Positions 7,759-17,133 are shown, counted from the first letter of the stretch. The stretch is 64,000 nt of DNA from DASSKA01 sp963839365 (GCA_963839365.1 CAWIUT010000001.1:1-64000), one strand, 5' to 3'. Numbers and translations are program-made. Notes: a model not told the origin generated them from the sequence alone.

Positions 7759-8223
7759 TCAGCCGCGCAGGCTGCCCAGCACCTCGAGGTACGCGTCGAG
7801 GTCGCGGGCCTCCCCCATCGGGTTGTGCACGCTCCACCGCAGCCGGCCGCCCTGGTCGACGATGAACGTGGACCGGGTCGAGCAGCCGAGCCGGTCGTCG
7901 AACACCCCGTAGGCACCGGAGACCGCGCCGTGCGGCCAGAAGTCCGACAGCAGTGGGAACTTCAGGTCGTCGGCCTCGGCGAACGCGCGCAGGCTGAACA
8001 TCGGGTCGCAGGAGAGCGCCAGCAGCTGCACCTCGTCGGTGAGGAAGTCCGAGGACCGCTCGCGCAGCTCGCTCAGCTCCCCGGTGCAGACCCGGCTGAA
8101 CGCGTAGGGGTAGAACACCAGCACGACCGACTTCTGGCCGGCGAACGAGCTCAGCCGCACGTCCTGCCCGTGCTGGTCCTTGAGCTCGAAGTCGGGGGCC
8201 GGCTGTCCGACTTCCAGTGCCAT
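7759..8223 (-). CDS. ahpE: AhpE-like peroxiredoxin
   Basis: This 154-residue thioredoxin-fold peroxidase of the AhpE group reduces hydroperoxides and peroxynitrite. The peroxidatic site is PYAFSRVCTGEL: Pro39, Ser43 and Cys46 fit the PxxxS/TxxC motif. A conserved Arg lies in CSTRSTFIVD. No obvious resolving cysteine is placed as in two-Cys enzymes, so it probably recycles through a low-molecular-weight thiol or thioredoxin-like partner, as proposed for the mycobacterial enzyme. It starts at ATG (MALEVGQPAPDFEL). The acyl-CoA synthetase stop lies only 1 bp upstream, so the two are probably co-transcribed. Proximity to aceE also occurs in mycobacteria. Confidence 0.9.
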   Translation of the reverse strand: MALEVGQPAPDFELKDQHGQDVRLSSFAGQKSVVLVFYPYAFSRVCTGELSELRERSSDFLTDEVQLLALSCDPMFSLRAFAEADDLKFPLLSDFWPHGAVSGAYGVFDDRLGCSTRSTFIVDQGGRLRWSVHNPMGEARDLDAYLEVLGSLRG

Positions 8224-8224
8224 C

Positions 8225-9928
8225 TCATGCCTCCTGAGTCGTCTGCTGCCTCGCCTGCTCCTCGGCCTGCTCGGTGAGCTCCCGCTTGAGGATCTTGCCG
8301 GTGGCGTTGCGCGGCAGCTCGTCGACGAACACGACCTCCCGGGGCACCTTGAAGCGTGCCAGGTTCTGCTTGACGTGCTCCTTGAGCTGCTCCTCGTCGG
8401 CGGCGTCGGGAGCGGTCAGGACGACGAACGCGCGCAGCCGCTTGCCGAAGTCGGCGTCGTCGACACCCACCGCCGCCGCGTCGGCGACCGCCGGGTGCCG
8501 GGCCAGGCAGTCCTCCACCTCGCGCGGGAAGACGTTCTCGCCGCCGGAGACGATCATCTCGTCGTCGCGGCCCTGCACGAACAGCCGGCCGTGCTCGTCG
8601 AAGCGTCCCACGTCGCCGGTGGCCATCAGCCCGTCGATGGTCTGCTTCGACCCGCCGCCGGTGTAGCCCTCGAAGAGCATGGAGTTGCCCACGAAGATGC
8701 GGCCCGGCTGCCCGTCAGGGACCGGGCGGCCCCGGTCGTCGTACAGCCGGACCACGGTGGCGTACGGCGGACGACCCGCGGTTCCGGGCGCGGCGCGCAG
8801 GTCGGCCGGCTGGGCGATCGTCGCCCACGCGCACTCGGTGGAGCCGTAGATGTTGAACAGCGTGTCCCCGAACCGGTCCATCCACATGGTGGCCAGGTCG
8901 CCGGCCAGGGCCGACCCGGAGGCGGCGACCACCTTGACGCTGGAGAGGTCGTAGCGGTCCAGCACCTCGTCGGGCAGCTCGAGGATGCGCTGCAACATCA
9001 CCGGGATCACGACCAGAGAGTCGCAGTCGTGCTCGGTGACCGCCGCCAGGCAGTCCTCGGGGTCGAACCGACGCCGCAGCACCAGCGTCGACCCCATCAG
9101 CATGGCCAGCGCGAAGTGCGCCCAGCCCCAGGTGTGGAACAGCGGGGCGCCCACGTGCGAGGTCCAGCCCTGCCGCAGCGGCAGCCGGGACAGCAGCGAG
9201 ACCGCGGCATCGATGGACGCCTCGCCGCGGGAGGCGCCCTTGGGCTGCCCGGTGGTCCCGGAGGTGAGGATCACCGACCGGCCTCGACGGGCCGGGGCAG
9301 AGAGGTCCCCGTCCGGGGAGGACGCGATGAGCTGCTCGAGAGTGGGCACGGTCGGCTCGTCGTCGTGCCAGGCCACGATGCGGCGGGGGGCCGTGTCACG
9401 GGCACCGTCGCCGCCCCCGTCACCGGCGCCGCTGCACGCCGCGTCGGCCACCGCGGTGAACTCCTCGTCGTACACGAGCGCCGCCGGCCGCTCACGGCGG
9501 CACACGTCGGCGACCTGGGGCGGCGCGAACGCGGTGTTCAGGTAGAGCACGTCGGCGCCGAGCTTGGCGGTGGCCAGGGTGGCGTCCACGAAGCCGCGGT
9601 GGTTGCGGCACAGCACCGCAACGCCGTCGCCCTCCCCGACGCCGAGCTTGCCCAGCGAGCGGGCCAGCGCGTTGCTGCGCCGGTGGATCTCGGAGAACGT
9701 CAGCGCCCCCCGCTCGTCGACCACTCCCACCTGGTCGGGGGCTCGCTGCGCGAGGGCGGTGAACCCGCCGGCCGGGCCGAGGCCCCAGCCCAGCAACGTC
9801 TTGGCCATGCCGGCCAGCACCCGCGGGGAGTACGGCCGGACCACCCCCGCCGTGGTGAGCACCTTCAGGGCGGTCAGGTCCTTGGCGACCCGGCTCCCGG
9901 CGCCACTCAGCATCACCGGCCCGATCAC
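8225..9928 (-). CDS. Acyl-CoA synthetase (AMP-dependent, FadD type)
   Basis: This 567-residue adenylate-forming enzyme activates a carboxylic acid, probably a fatty acid, to its CoA thioester using ATP. Motifs run in order: the P-loop-like TSGTTGQPKGASRG near 225, IYGSTECAW near 340, MATGDVGRFDEHGRLFVQGR near 427-446, and the C-terminal PRNATGKILKREL with the catalytic lysine near 545. The sequence resembles actinobacterial FadD2/FadD12-type ligases. A low-complexity insertion (SGAGDGGGDGARD) around 166-178 is unusual. Chain-length specificity cannot be read from the sequence. It starts at 9928 and ends 1 bp before ahpE. Confidence 0.9.
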   Translation of the reverse strand: MIGPVMLSGAGSRVAKDLTALKVLTTAGVVRPYSPRVLAGMAKTLLGWGLGPAGGFTALAQRAPDQVGVVDERGALTFSEIHRRSNALARSLGKLGVGEGDGVAVLCRNHRGFVDATLATAKLGADVLYLNTAFAPPQVADVCRRERPAALVYDEEFTAVADAACSGAGDGGGDGARDTAPRRIVAWHDDEPTVPTLEQLIASSPDGDLSAPARRGRSVILTSGTTGQPKGASRGEASIDAAVSLLSRLPLRQGWTSHVGAPLFHTWGWAHFALAMLMGSTLVLRRRFDPEDCLAAVTEHDCDSLVVIPVMLQRILELPDEVLDRYDLSSVKVVAASGSALAGDLATMWMDRFGDTLFNIYGSTECAWATIAQPADLRAAPGTAGRPPYATVVRLYDDRGRPVPDGQPGRIFVGNSMLFEGYTGGGSKQTIDGLMATGDVGRFDEHGRLFVQGRDDEMIVSGGENVFPREVEDCLARHPAVADAAAVGVDDADFGKRLRAFVVLTAPDAADEEQLKEHVKQNLARFKVPREVVFVDELPRNATGKILKRELTEQAEEQARQQTTQEA

Positions 9929-9995
9929 CGGCCCAGTCTCACACGGGCCCCGGTGGACGTCCGGCGGGGGTGCCGCGCGAGGAGGCCGAGCGGCA

Positions 9996-10430
9996 TCAAC
10001 GCGGCGTCTTGGGGGCGACCAGCCGGGTCGCGCTCCAGTCCTTGGTGATCGCGACCGTCGTGGTGGTCGCCAACCCGGCGACCGGCGCCGCCTCGGCGAT
10101 GTCCGCCGGGTCCACGGCGCCGGGTCGGCCCACCTTCGGGCTGAGCAGCCAGATCACACCGCCGCTGACGAGATCGGTCAGCGAGTCGACCAACGCGTCG
10201 ACGAGGTCGCCGTCGTCGTCGCGCCACCACAGGAGCACCGAGTCGACCACGTTGCCGTAGTCGCCATCCACCATGTCGGCGTCGATGGCGTCCTCGATGG
10301 CCATGCGGAGGTCGTCGTCGACGTCCTCGTCCCATCCCAGCTCTTGAACGACCATCCCCGACTTGAAGCCGAGCCGGCCCCCGGCACTGTGGGTGGCGGT
10401 ACCTTCGGGGCCACCCGCGGTCGCGCTCAA
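9996..10430 (-). CDS. DUF3052 domain protein
   Basis: This small acidic protein of about 144 residues belongs to the actinobacterial DUF3052 family (conserved core LGFKSGMVVQELGWDEDVDD, then AIEDAIDADMVDGDYGNVVD and SGGVIWLLSPKVGRPG). I chose TTG at 10430 because GGAGGA lies five bases upstream; longer frames have no family similarity. Its function is unknown. It is conserved next to aceE in many actinobacteria and is divergent from aceE here, so the two share a 313-bp promoter region. Confidence 0.85.
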   Translation of the reverse strand: MSATAGGPEGTATHSAGGRLGFKSGMVVQELGWDEDVDDDLRMAIEDAIDADMVDGDYGNVVDSVLLWWRDDDGDLVDALVDSLTDLVSGGVIWLLSPKVGRPGAVDPADIAEAAPVAGLATTTTVAITKDWSATRLVAPKTPR

Positions 10431-10743
10431 CTGTCTCCTCCAAACGGTGTTGGACCCGAGCCTGACAGCCGGGGTCTGCAGAGTCTCGCGTGTAGTCCAC
10501 CCGAAACGCCCCTCCGACGCAACCCTTGGGGTATCGCCCGGGTCTTCCGGGTGACACGACGCCGGCCGGTCGTGCCGGGTCGGCCCCGGGAGCACTCCCG
10601 GTGCGGCGGGCCTCACACCCGAATTCGAGAACCGGAAAGCGGGCAGCATTCCGACGTTCGGCACCGCGTGACACCATGGAACGGGAGCATCTCGCGATCC
10701 GAGGTCCCCGCTCGAACACCTGTGGAAACAGAACAGAGGAATC
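10431..10743. promoter_or_regulatory. Divergent promoter region between DUF3052 and aceE
   Basis: This gene-free stretch must hold the promoters for both divergent genes. It contains two compact palindromes: CACGAC-n8-GTCGTG at 10555-10574 and CCGGGAG-CA-CTCCCGG at 10586-10601. Both lie 140-190 bp upstream of aceE and could be operators or leader hairpins. I see no open frame with family similarity and no recognisable riboswitch. Confidence 0.4.
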
Positions 10744-13536
10744 GTGGCGAACACAAACGAACGCCCCATGGCGCCGTCGGTGATCCACGAGGGGCTGCCC
10801 ACCCAGCTCCCCGACATCGACCAGGACGAGACCCGAGAGTGGGTCGAGTCGCTCGACGCACTGCTCGACGAACGCGGCCGAGCGCGAGCGCGGTACGTGA
10901 TGCTCAAGCTGCTCGAGCGGGCTCGCGAGCGACAGGTCGGCGTGCCAGCCCTGCGCAGCACCGACTACATCAACACCATCCCGCCGGAGCGCGAACCGTG
11001 GTTCCCCGGTGACGAGGACATCGAGCGCCGGGTCCGCGCGTTCATCCGTTGGAACGCCGCGGTGATGGTGTCCGCGGCGAACCGCAAGGGCCTCGAGGTC
11101 GGCGGACACATCGCGACCTACCAGTCGGCAGCCTCCCTGTACGAGGTCGGCTTCAACCACTTCTTCCGCGGCAAGGACCACCCCGGCGGCGGCGACCAGA
11201 TCTACATCCAGGGGCACGGCTCGCCGGGCATCTACGCCCGCGCCTTCCTGGAGGGTCGGCTCACCGAGGAGCAGCTCAGCCACTTCCGCCAGGAGGTGCA
11301 GCACGGCGTCGGCAAGGGCCTGCCGTCCTACCCGCACCCCCGGCTGATGCCGGACTTCTGGGAGTTCCCGACGGTCTCCATGGGGCTGACCGCGCTCAAC
11401 TCGATCTACCAGGCGCGGTTCAACAAGTACCTGCACAACCGCGGGATCAAGGACACCAGCCAGCAGCACGTGTGGGCCTTCCTCGGCGACGGCGAGATGG
11501 GCGAGCCGGAGTCGCTGGGCGCGATCGGTGTCGCCGCCCGCGAGGAGCTCGACAACCTCACGTTCGTCATCAACTGCAACCTGCAGCAGCTCGACGGCCC
11601 GGTGCGCGGCAACGGCAAGGTCATCCAGGAGCTGGAGTCCTACTTCCGCGGCGCGGGCTGGAACGTGATCAAGGTGGTCTGGGGCCGGGAGTGGGACAAC
11701 CTGCTCGCCCAGGACGTCGACGGCGTGCTGGTCAACCAGATGAACCGCACCCCCGACGGCCAGTTCCAGACCTACTCGGTGGAGACCGGGGAGTACATCC
11801 GCGAGCACTTCTTCGGCGGCGACCCGCGGCTGCGCAAGATGGTCGAGCACATGACCGACGACCAGATCCGCAAGCTGCCCCGCGGCGGGCACGACTACCG
11901 GAAGGTGTACGCCGCGTTCAAGGCGGCGACCGAGCACGTCGGCCAGCCGACCGTGATCTTGGCCAAGACCATCAAGGGCTGGACCATCGACGCACTGGAG
12001 GGCCGCAACGCGACCCACCAGATGAAGAAGCTCACCAAGGACGACCTGAAGAAGTTCCGTGACCGGCTGTTCCTGCCGATCACCGACGAGGCGATCGACG
12101 GCGCCGAGGTCGCCCCGTTCTTCCACCCGGGCGAGGACTCCCCCGAGATCGAGTACATGAAGGAGCGGCGGCGCCAGCTCGGCGGTGCGCTGCCCAAGCG
12201 GACAGTGCGCTCCCAGCCGCTCAAGCTGCCCGGCGACCCGGTCTACGCAGAGCTGCGGCAGGGCTCGGGCAAGCAGGCGGTGGCCACCACGATGGCGCTG
12301 GTCCGGCTGCTCAAGGACCTGATGAAGGACAAGGAGATCGGGCCCCGGCTGGTGCCGATCGCCCCGGACGAGTACCGCACGTTCGGGATGGACTCGATGT
12401 TCCCCACCGCGAAGGTCTACAGCCCGCACGGCCAGACCTACGAGTCCGTCGACCGCAAGCTGCTGCTGTCCTACAAGGAGTCCCAGCAGGGGCAGATGCT
12501 GCACGAGGGCATCTCCGAGGCGGGCGCGGTGGCCTCCGCGACGGCCGTGGGCTCGGCGTACTCCACGCACGGCGTGCCGATGATCCCCTTCTACATCTTC
12601 TACTCGATGTTCGGGTTCCAGCGCACCGGTGACTCGATCTGGGCGATGGCCGACCAGATGGCCCGCGGCTTCCTCGTCGGCGCCACCGCCGGGCGCACCA
12701 CGCTGACCGGTGAGGGCCTGCAGCACGCCGACGGGCACTCACCGCTGCTCGCGCTGGCCAACCCGGCAGTCGTGCACTACGACCCGGCGATGGCCTACGA
12801 GGTCAGCCACATCGTCCAGGACGGGCTGCGCCGGATGTACGGCAGCTCCGAGGAGCACCCGCACGGCGAGGACGTCATGTACTACCTGACGGTCTACAAC
12901 GAGCCGATCGTGCAGCCCAGGGAGCCCGACGACCTCGACGTCGAGGGCCTGCTCCGCGGCATCTACCACGTCGCGGTGCCGCCGGAGATCCCGCAGCAGA
13001 GCCAGCGCGACGGCGGCAACCCGCCGCGGGTGCAGCTGATGGCCTCCGGGGTGGCGTTCCCGTGGATCACCGAGGCGCAACGGCTGCTCGCCGAGGACTG
13101 GGGGGTGGCGGCCGACATCTGGTCGGTGACCTCCTGGAACGAGCTCGAGCGCGACGCCTCGTCGGCCGAGGAGTGGAACCTGCTGCACCCGTCCGAGCCG
13201 GCCCGAACGCCGTACGTCACCTTCAAGCTGAAGGAGGCCGAGGGGCCGTTCGTCGCGGTCACCGACTACATGCGAGCGGTGCCGAACGTGATCGCCAAGT
13301 GGGTCCCCGGCGACTACCACGTGCTGGGGGCCGACGGCTTCGGTTTCGCCGACACCCGCCCGGCCGCGCGGCGCTTCTTCCACATCGACGCCCAGTCGGT
13401 GGTGGTGCAGGCGCTGCAGGCGCTGGCCCAGCGCGGTGAGGTCAAGCAGGAGACGGTGCAGGAGGCCTTCGACCGCTACCGGATCGACGACCCGACCGCG
13501 GTGCGCGGGGTGAAGCAAGAGGGCGCCGACGCCTGA
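10744..13536 (+). CDS. aceE: Pyruvate dehydrogenase E1 component, homodimeric
   Basis: This 930-residue thiamine-diphosphate enzyme decarboxylates pyruvate and acetylates the lipoyl group of the E2 subunit. It is the single-chain AceE type. The ThDP/Mg site is seen in WAFLGDGEMGEPES near residue 240 followed by LTFVINCNLQQLDGPVRGN. Upstream GGHIATYQSAASLYEVGFNH and downstream GISEAGAVASATAVGSAYS are also diagnostic. It starts at GTG (MANTNERPM). Its product, acetyl-CoA, feeds the fatty-acid genes that follow. No E2 or E3 gene is adjacent. Length and motifs are intact. Confidence 0.97.
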   Translation: MANTNERPMAPSVIHEGLPTQLPDIDQDETREWVESLDALLDERGRARARYVMLKLLERARERQVGVPALRSTDYINTIPPEREPWFPGDEDIERRVRAFIRWNAAVMVSAANRKGLEVGGHIATYQSAASLYEVGFNHFFRGKDHPGGGDQIYIQGHGSPGIYARAFLEGRLTEEQLSHFRQEVQHGVGKGLPSYPHPRLMPDFWEFPTVSMGLTALNSIYQARFNKYLHNRGIKDTSQQHVWAFLGDGEMGEPESLGAIGVAAREELDNLTFVINCNLQQLDGPVRGNGKVIQELESYFRGAGWNVIKVVWGREWDNLLAQDVDGVLVNQMNRTPDGQFQTYSVETGEYIREHFFGGDPRLRKMVEHMTDDQIRKLPRGGHDYRKVYAAFKAATEHVGQPTVILAKTIKGWTIDALEGRNATHQMKKLTKDDLKKFRDRLFLPITDEAIDGAEVAPFFHPGEDSPEIEYMKERRRQLGGALPKRTVRSQPLKLPGDPVYAELRQGSGKQAVATTMALVRLLKDLMKDKEIGPRLVPIAPDEYRTFGMDSMFPTAKVYSPHGQTYESVDRKLLLSYKESQQGQMLHEGISEAGAVASATAVGSAYSTHGVPMIPFYIFYSMFGFQRTGDSIWAMADQMARGFLVGATAGRTTLTGEGLQHADGHSPLLALANPAVVHYDPAMAYEVSHIVQDGLRRMYGSSEEHPHGEDVMYYLTVYNEPIVQPREPDDLDVEGLLRGIYHVAVPPEIPQQSQRDGGNPPRVQLMASGVAFPWITEAQRLLAEDWGVAADIWSVTSWNELERDASSAEEWNLLHPSEPARTPYVTFKLKEAEGPFVAVTDYMRAVPNVIAKWVPGDYHVLGADGFGFADTRPAARRFFHIDAQSVVVQALQALAQRGEVKQETVQEAFDRYRIDDPTAVRGVKQEGADA

Positions 13537-13576
13537 GCTGCCGGTGTCCGTGGTCGCCGATCGCTAGGCTCGCGAC

Positions 13577-14806
13577 ATGACAGCCAGGTCGGCGGCGGGA
13601 GACCCCGGTGCGTCGGTACGACGCGCGGGCGGGCGCAGCCGGGCGCAGATCGCGCGGCGGCTGCACCGCTCGGTCGGCGACCTGACCACCGCCGCGCTCG
13701 CCCGCATGGAGCGGGACATGCCGTGGTTCCGGCAGATGTCGGCCGAGGACCGGTCCTGGATCGGCCTGATCGTGCAGGCGGGCATCAACGCGTTCGTGAC
13801 CTGGTACCGCGACAGCGAGGCCGGCACCCCGATCACCGCCGAGGTGTTCGGGGTCGCGCCGCGGGCGCTGACCGGGGTTGTGAGCCTCCACCAAACCGTG
13901 GAGATGGTGCGTCTGACCATCGAGGTGGTCGAGGAGAACCTGGTCAGCGCGGTCGGCGAGCAGGACGCGGTGCCGCTGCGGGAGGCCATCGCGCGCTACG
14001 CCCGGGAGATCGCCTTCGCCACGGCCGAGGTGTACGCCCGCGCCGCGGAGATGCGCGGCGCCTGGGACGCCCGGCTGGAGGCCCTGGTGGTCGACTCGGT
14101 GCTGCGCGCCGAGACCGACGAGGCGGTGCTGTCCCGGGCCAGTGCGCTGGGGTGGGAGGCACGCGGCGCGGTGGCCGTGGTGTTCGGGCTGGTGCCCGAC
14201 GGCTCACCGAGCCGGGCCCGGGAGGGGTTCGTCGAGGAGGTCCGTCGCTCGGCCCGCCGCCTCGGCATGGACGCGCTGTGCGCGGTGCAGGGCGACCGGC
14301 TCGTGGTGGTCCTCGGCGGCGTGCAGGACCGCGACAAGGCAGCCGCCGCGGTCGTGGACCACTTCGGCCCCGGGCCGGTGGTGATCGGTCCGCTGGTGCC
14401 CGACCTTGCCCGGGCCTCGGTCTCGGCGCGGGCCGCGGTAGCCGGCCTGCGCGCGGCGCCCGGCTGGCCCGGCGCACCCCGTCCGGCGACCAGCGACGAC
14501 CTGCTGCCGGAGCGTGCGCTCGCCGGAGACGGGCACGCCCGCCGGCAGCTGGTCACGGAGGTGTACCAGCCGCTGCAGCAGGCCGGTGCCGCGGTCCTGG
14601 ACACGGTGGCCGCGTTCCTGGACACCGGCGGGTCGATCGAGGGCACCGGCCGGGCGCTGTTCGTGCACCCGAACACTGTGCGCTACCGGCTCCGGCGGGC
14701 CACCGACGTGACCGGGCTCGCCCCCACCGACCCGCGCCACGCTCACACCTACCGCTTGGCGCTCACGCTCGGCCGGCTGAACCAGCCGGACACCCGGACT
14801 TTGTAG
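13577..14806 (+). CDS. fasR: FasR-like activator of fatty-acid synthesis (PucR-type HTH)
   Basis: This 409-residue regulator has an N-terminal ligand-sensing region, a GGDEF-like central part (about 170-320) and a C-terminal PucR-type helix-turn-helix (ALFVHPNTVRYRLRRATDVT near 362-381). In Streptomyces, FasR lies immediately before fabD and activates the fabDHPF promoter in response to acyl-CoA status. The same position here, 80 bp upstream of fabD and on the same strand, supports the assignment. It starts at ATG 41 bp after the aceE stop and may be partly read through from it. Ligand specificity is inferred from the family. Confidence 0.85.
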   Translation: MTARSAAGDPGASVRRAGGRSRAQIARRLHRSVGDLTTAALARMERDMPWFRQMSAEDRSWIGLIVQAGINAFVTWYRDSEAGTPITAEVFGVAPRALTGVVSLHQTVEMVRLTIEVVEENLVSAVGEQDAVPLREAIARYAREIAFATAEVYARAAEMRGAWDARLEALVVDSVLRAETDEAVLSRASALGWEARGAVAVVFGLVPDGSPSRAREGFVEEVRRSARRLGMDALCAVQGDRLVVVLGGVQDRDKAAAAVVDHFGPGPVVIGPLVPDLARASVSARAAVAGLRAAPGWPGAPRPATSDDLLPERALAGDGHARRQLVTEVYQPLQQAGAAVLDTVAAFLDTGGSIEGTGRALFVHPNTVRYRLRRATDVTGLAPTDPRHAHTYRLALTLGRLNQPDTRTL

Positions 14807-14817
14807 GGTTCCCACAA
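14801..14817. promoter_or_regulatory. Candidate FasR operator before fabD
   Basis: TTGTaGGG-TT-CCCACAA forms an imperfect inverted repeat that overlaps the fasR stop and sits about 70 bp before fabD. FasR is known to bind the fabD promoter in Streptomyces. This exact sequence is proposed only from position and symmetry. Confidence 0.35.
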
Positions 14818-14886
14818 CACGCGTCGGGCAATCTTCGTACGCCGCCGAGGCGCGTCCGCGCCGGTCCACCCGGCACAGTGGGTGTC

Positions 14887-16071
14887 GTGCTCGTCATCGT
14901 CGCGCCCGGTCAGGGCGCCCAGACCCCCGGCTTCCTCGAACCCTGGCTCGCCGACCCGACCTTCGAGGAGCGGCTGCACTGGCTGTCCGCCGTGGCCGGT
15001 CTCGATCTCGCGCACTACGGCACCCAGGCGGACGCAGAGACCATCCGGGACACCGCCGTGGCGCAGCCGCTGCTGGTCGCGGCCGGTCTGCTCGCCGCGC
15101 TGGAGCTGTTTCCGCATCCCGCCGACGCGTTCGGCCGGATCGGCGCCGTCGCCGGGCACAGCGTGGGTGAGCTGACCGCCGCCGCCGGCGCCCGGACCAT
15201 CACCGCCGAGCAGGCGATGGTGCTGGTCCGCGAGCGCGGTCGGTCGATGGCCGCGGCAGCGGCAGCCACGCCCACCAGCATGACCGCGGTGCTCGGTGGT
15301 GACCGGGACGAGGTGCTCGCCGCGATCGCCGAGCAGGGCCTGACCCCCGCCAACGACAACGGCCCCGGCCAGATCGTCGCCGCGGGCACGGTGGAGGCGC
15401 TGGCCGCGTTCGCCGACAACCCGCCCGCCAGGGCGCGGCTGGTGCCGCTCTCGGTCGCCGGCGCCTTCCACACCGAGCACATGTTCCCCGCCGTCGAGGT
15501 GCTGGGCCGGCTGGCCCGTTCGGTGTCCACCCACGACCCGCGCACGCCGGTGATCTCCAACCGGGACGGGAAGGTGGTCCACGACGGCCGGGACCTGCTC
15601 AAGCGGATCGTCACCCAGGTCCGCAACCCGGTCCGCTGGGACCTGTGCATGGAGACCATGCTCGACCTCGGGGTCACCGGGCTGCTGGAGATGCCGCCCG
15701 CCGGCACGCTGACCGGCATCGCCCGGCGCGGCCTGAAGGGCGTGGAGACCTTCGCGCTCAAGGACCCCGACCAGCTCGAGGACGCCCGCGCGTTCTGCGA
15801 CAAGCACGGCATGCCGTCGCCGATCAACTCCGCGCCCACCTGGCGGCTGCTGGTCGCACCGGCCAAGGGCACCTTCCACCGCACCCCCGGGCTGGTCGAG
15901 GGTGGCACCCTCGCCCCGGAGACGGCCGTCGGCGAGGTGCAGAGTCTGCGTGACAAGACCGCGGTGACCGCGCCGCACGGCGGGACCATCGTGGAGTGGC
16001 TGGTCGAGGACGGCGACCTGGTCTCCCCCGGTCAACCACTGATCCGCCTGCACCCGGAGGGGGACAGCTGA
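14887..16071 (+). CDS. fabD: Malonyl-CoA:ACP transacylase with lipoyl/biotinyl-like tail
   Basis: FabD moves malonyl groups from CoA to the acyl carrier protein, supplying extender units for FAS II. The nucleophile motif GHSVGELTAAAG lies near residue 92; a conserved Gln (GQGAQTPG) lies near residue 9 and a His in GAFHTEHMFP near residue 196. It starts at GTG 14887 (or 14878). At 394 residues it is about 75 longer than usual FabD. The extra tail contains EVQSLRDKTAVTAPHGG and WLVEDGDLVSPGQPLIRLHP, which looks like a biotinyl/lipoyl beta-sandwich with Lys in an Arg-Asp-Lys-Thr turn rather than the Ala-Met-Lys-Met motif. Whether that Lys is modified is unknown. The stop overlaps fabH by one base. 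Confidence 0.92.
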   Translation: MLVIVAPGQGAQTPGFLEPWLADPTFEERLHWLSAVAGLDLAHYGTQADAETIRDTAVAQPLLVAAGLLAALELFPHPADAFGRIGAVAGHSVGELTAAAGARTITAEQAMVLVRERGRSMAAAAAATPTSMTAVLGGDRDEVLAAIAEQGLTPANDNGPGQIVAAGTVEALAAFADNPPARARLVPLSVAGAFHTEHMFPAVEVLGRLARSVSTHDPRTPVISNRDGKVVHDGRDLLKRIVTQVRNPVRWDLCMETMLDLGVTGLLEMPPAGTLTGIARRGLKGVETFALKDPDQLEDARAFCDKHGMPSPINSAPTWRLLVAPAKGTFHRTPGLVEGGTLAPETAVGEVQSLRDKTAVTAPHGGTIVEWLVEDGDLVSPGQPLIRLHPEGDS

Positions 16072-17069
16072 TGAAGGCCCTCAACGCCAGCACCGGCAGC
16101 CCCGCCGCGATCCTCGGCCTCGGCACCTACCGGCCCCGCCGGGTGGTGCCGAACTCGGAGATCATCGAGGCGATCGACTCCAGCGACGAGTGGATCCAGC
16201 AGCGCTCCGGGATCAAGACCCGACGCTTCTCCGAGCCCGACGAGACCGTCCAGATGATGTCGGTCGCCGCCTCCCGGGAGGCGATGCAGCGGGCCGGCGT
16301 CACGGCCGAGCAGATCGACATCGTCATCGTGGCCACCGTCTCGCACCTGCTGCAGACCCCGGCCGTGGCGACCGCCATCGCCTACGAGCTCGGCATGAAC
16401 CGGCCGGCAGCCTTCGACATCTCCGCGGCCTGCGCCGGGTTCTGCCACGGCATCGCGCTGGCCAACGACCTGATCCGCGGCGGAAGCGCCAAGCATGCGC
16501 TGGTCATCGGGGTGGAGCGCCTGTCCGACATCACCGACCCGACCGACCGGGGCACCGCGTTCATCTTCGCCGACGGGGCCGGCGCGGCAGTCGTGGGCCC
16601 CGCCGAGGAGCCGAGCATCGGCCCGGTGGTGTGGGGCTCCGACGGGGAGCAGTTCGACCTGATCCGGCAGCGTGACGACTGGCGGGACGTGCTCCGCAAC
16701 GGTCACGCCGCGATCCCGGCGTTGACCATGCAGGGCAACCCGGTGTTCCGCTGGGCGTCGTACGAGATGGCCAAGACCGCGCAGGCCGCGCTGGACGCGG
16801 CCGGGGTCGCCGTCGAGGAGCTGGACGTGTTCTGCCCCCACCAGGCCAACAACCGGATCACCGACGCGATGGCCCGCGCCATGAAGCTGCCCGACCACGT
16901 GCGGATCGCCCGCGACATCATCGACCAGGGCAACACCTCGGCCGCCTCCGTGCCGCTGGCCCTCGACCGGATGATGCAGGAGGGCCAGGCCCGCAGCGGC
17001 GACCTCGCGTTGCTGATCGCCTTCGGCGCCGGGCTGGCCTACGCAGCCCAGGTCGTCCGTGTCCCCTAG
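16071..17069 (+). CDS. fabH: Beta-ketoacyl-ACP synthase III
   Basis: This 332-residue condensing enzyme starts each fatty-acid chain by joining an acyl-CoA primer to malonyl-ACP. The catalytic triad is visible: Cys in DISAACAGFCHG, His in FCPHQANNRITDAM and Asn in DQGNTSAASVPLAL. It starts at ATG 16071, which overlaps the fabD stop in TGATG and follows GGAGGGGG, so translation is coupled. In actinobacteria FabH often accepts branched short-chain primers; this cannot be confirmed from sequence. Length and motifs are normal. Confidence 0.95.
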   Translation: MKALNASTGSPAAILGLGTYRPRRVVPNSEIIEAIDSSDEWIQQRSGIKTRRFSEPDETVQMMSVAASREAMQRAGVTAEQIDIVIVATVSHLLQTPAVATAIAYELGMNRPAAFDISAACAGFCHGIALANDLIRGGSAKHALVIGVERLSDITDPTDRGTAFIFADGAGAAVVGPAEEPSIGPVVWGSDGEQFDLIRQRDDWRDVLRNGHAAIPALTMQGNPVFRWASYEMAKTAQAALDAAGVAVEELDVFCPHQANNRITDAMARAMKLPDHVRIARDIIDQGNTSAASVPLALDRMMQEGQARSGDLALLIAFGAGLAYAAQVVRVP

Positions 17070-17133
17070 ACCCCCGCATGCCGGAACGGCGTACGGAACC
17101 GGAGCACCAACCAACCAGAAGGAGTACCAGCCC

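Noticed and set aside
9925..12738. A 937-codon open frame antisense to aceE
   Set aside because: It is the mirror of a strongly conserved gene in GC-rich DNA, rich in Arg/His/Val/Leu repeats, and has no family similarity.
14749..16053. A 434-codon antisense frame over fabD
   Set aside because: Shadow of fabD; no recognisable motif.
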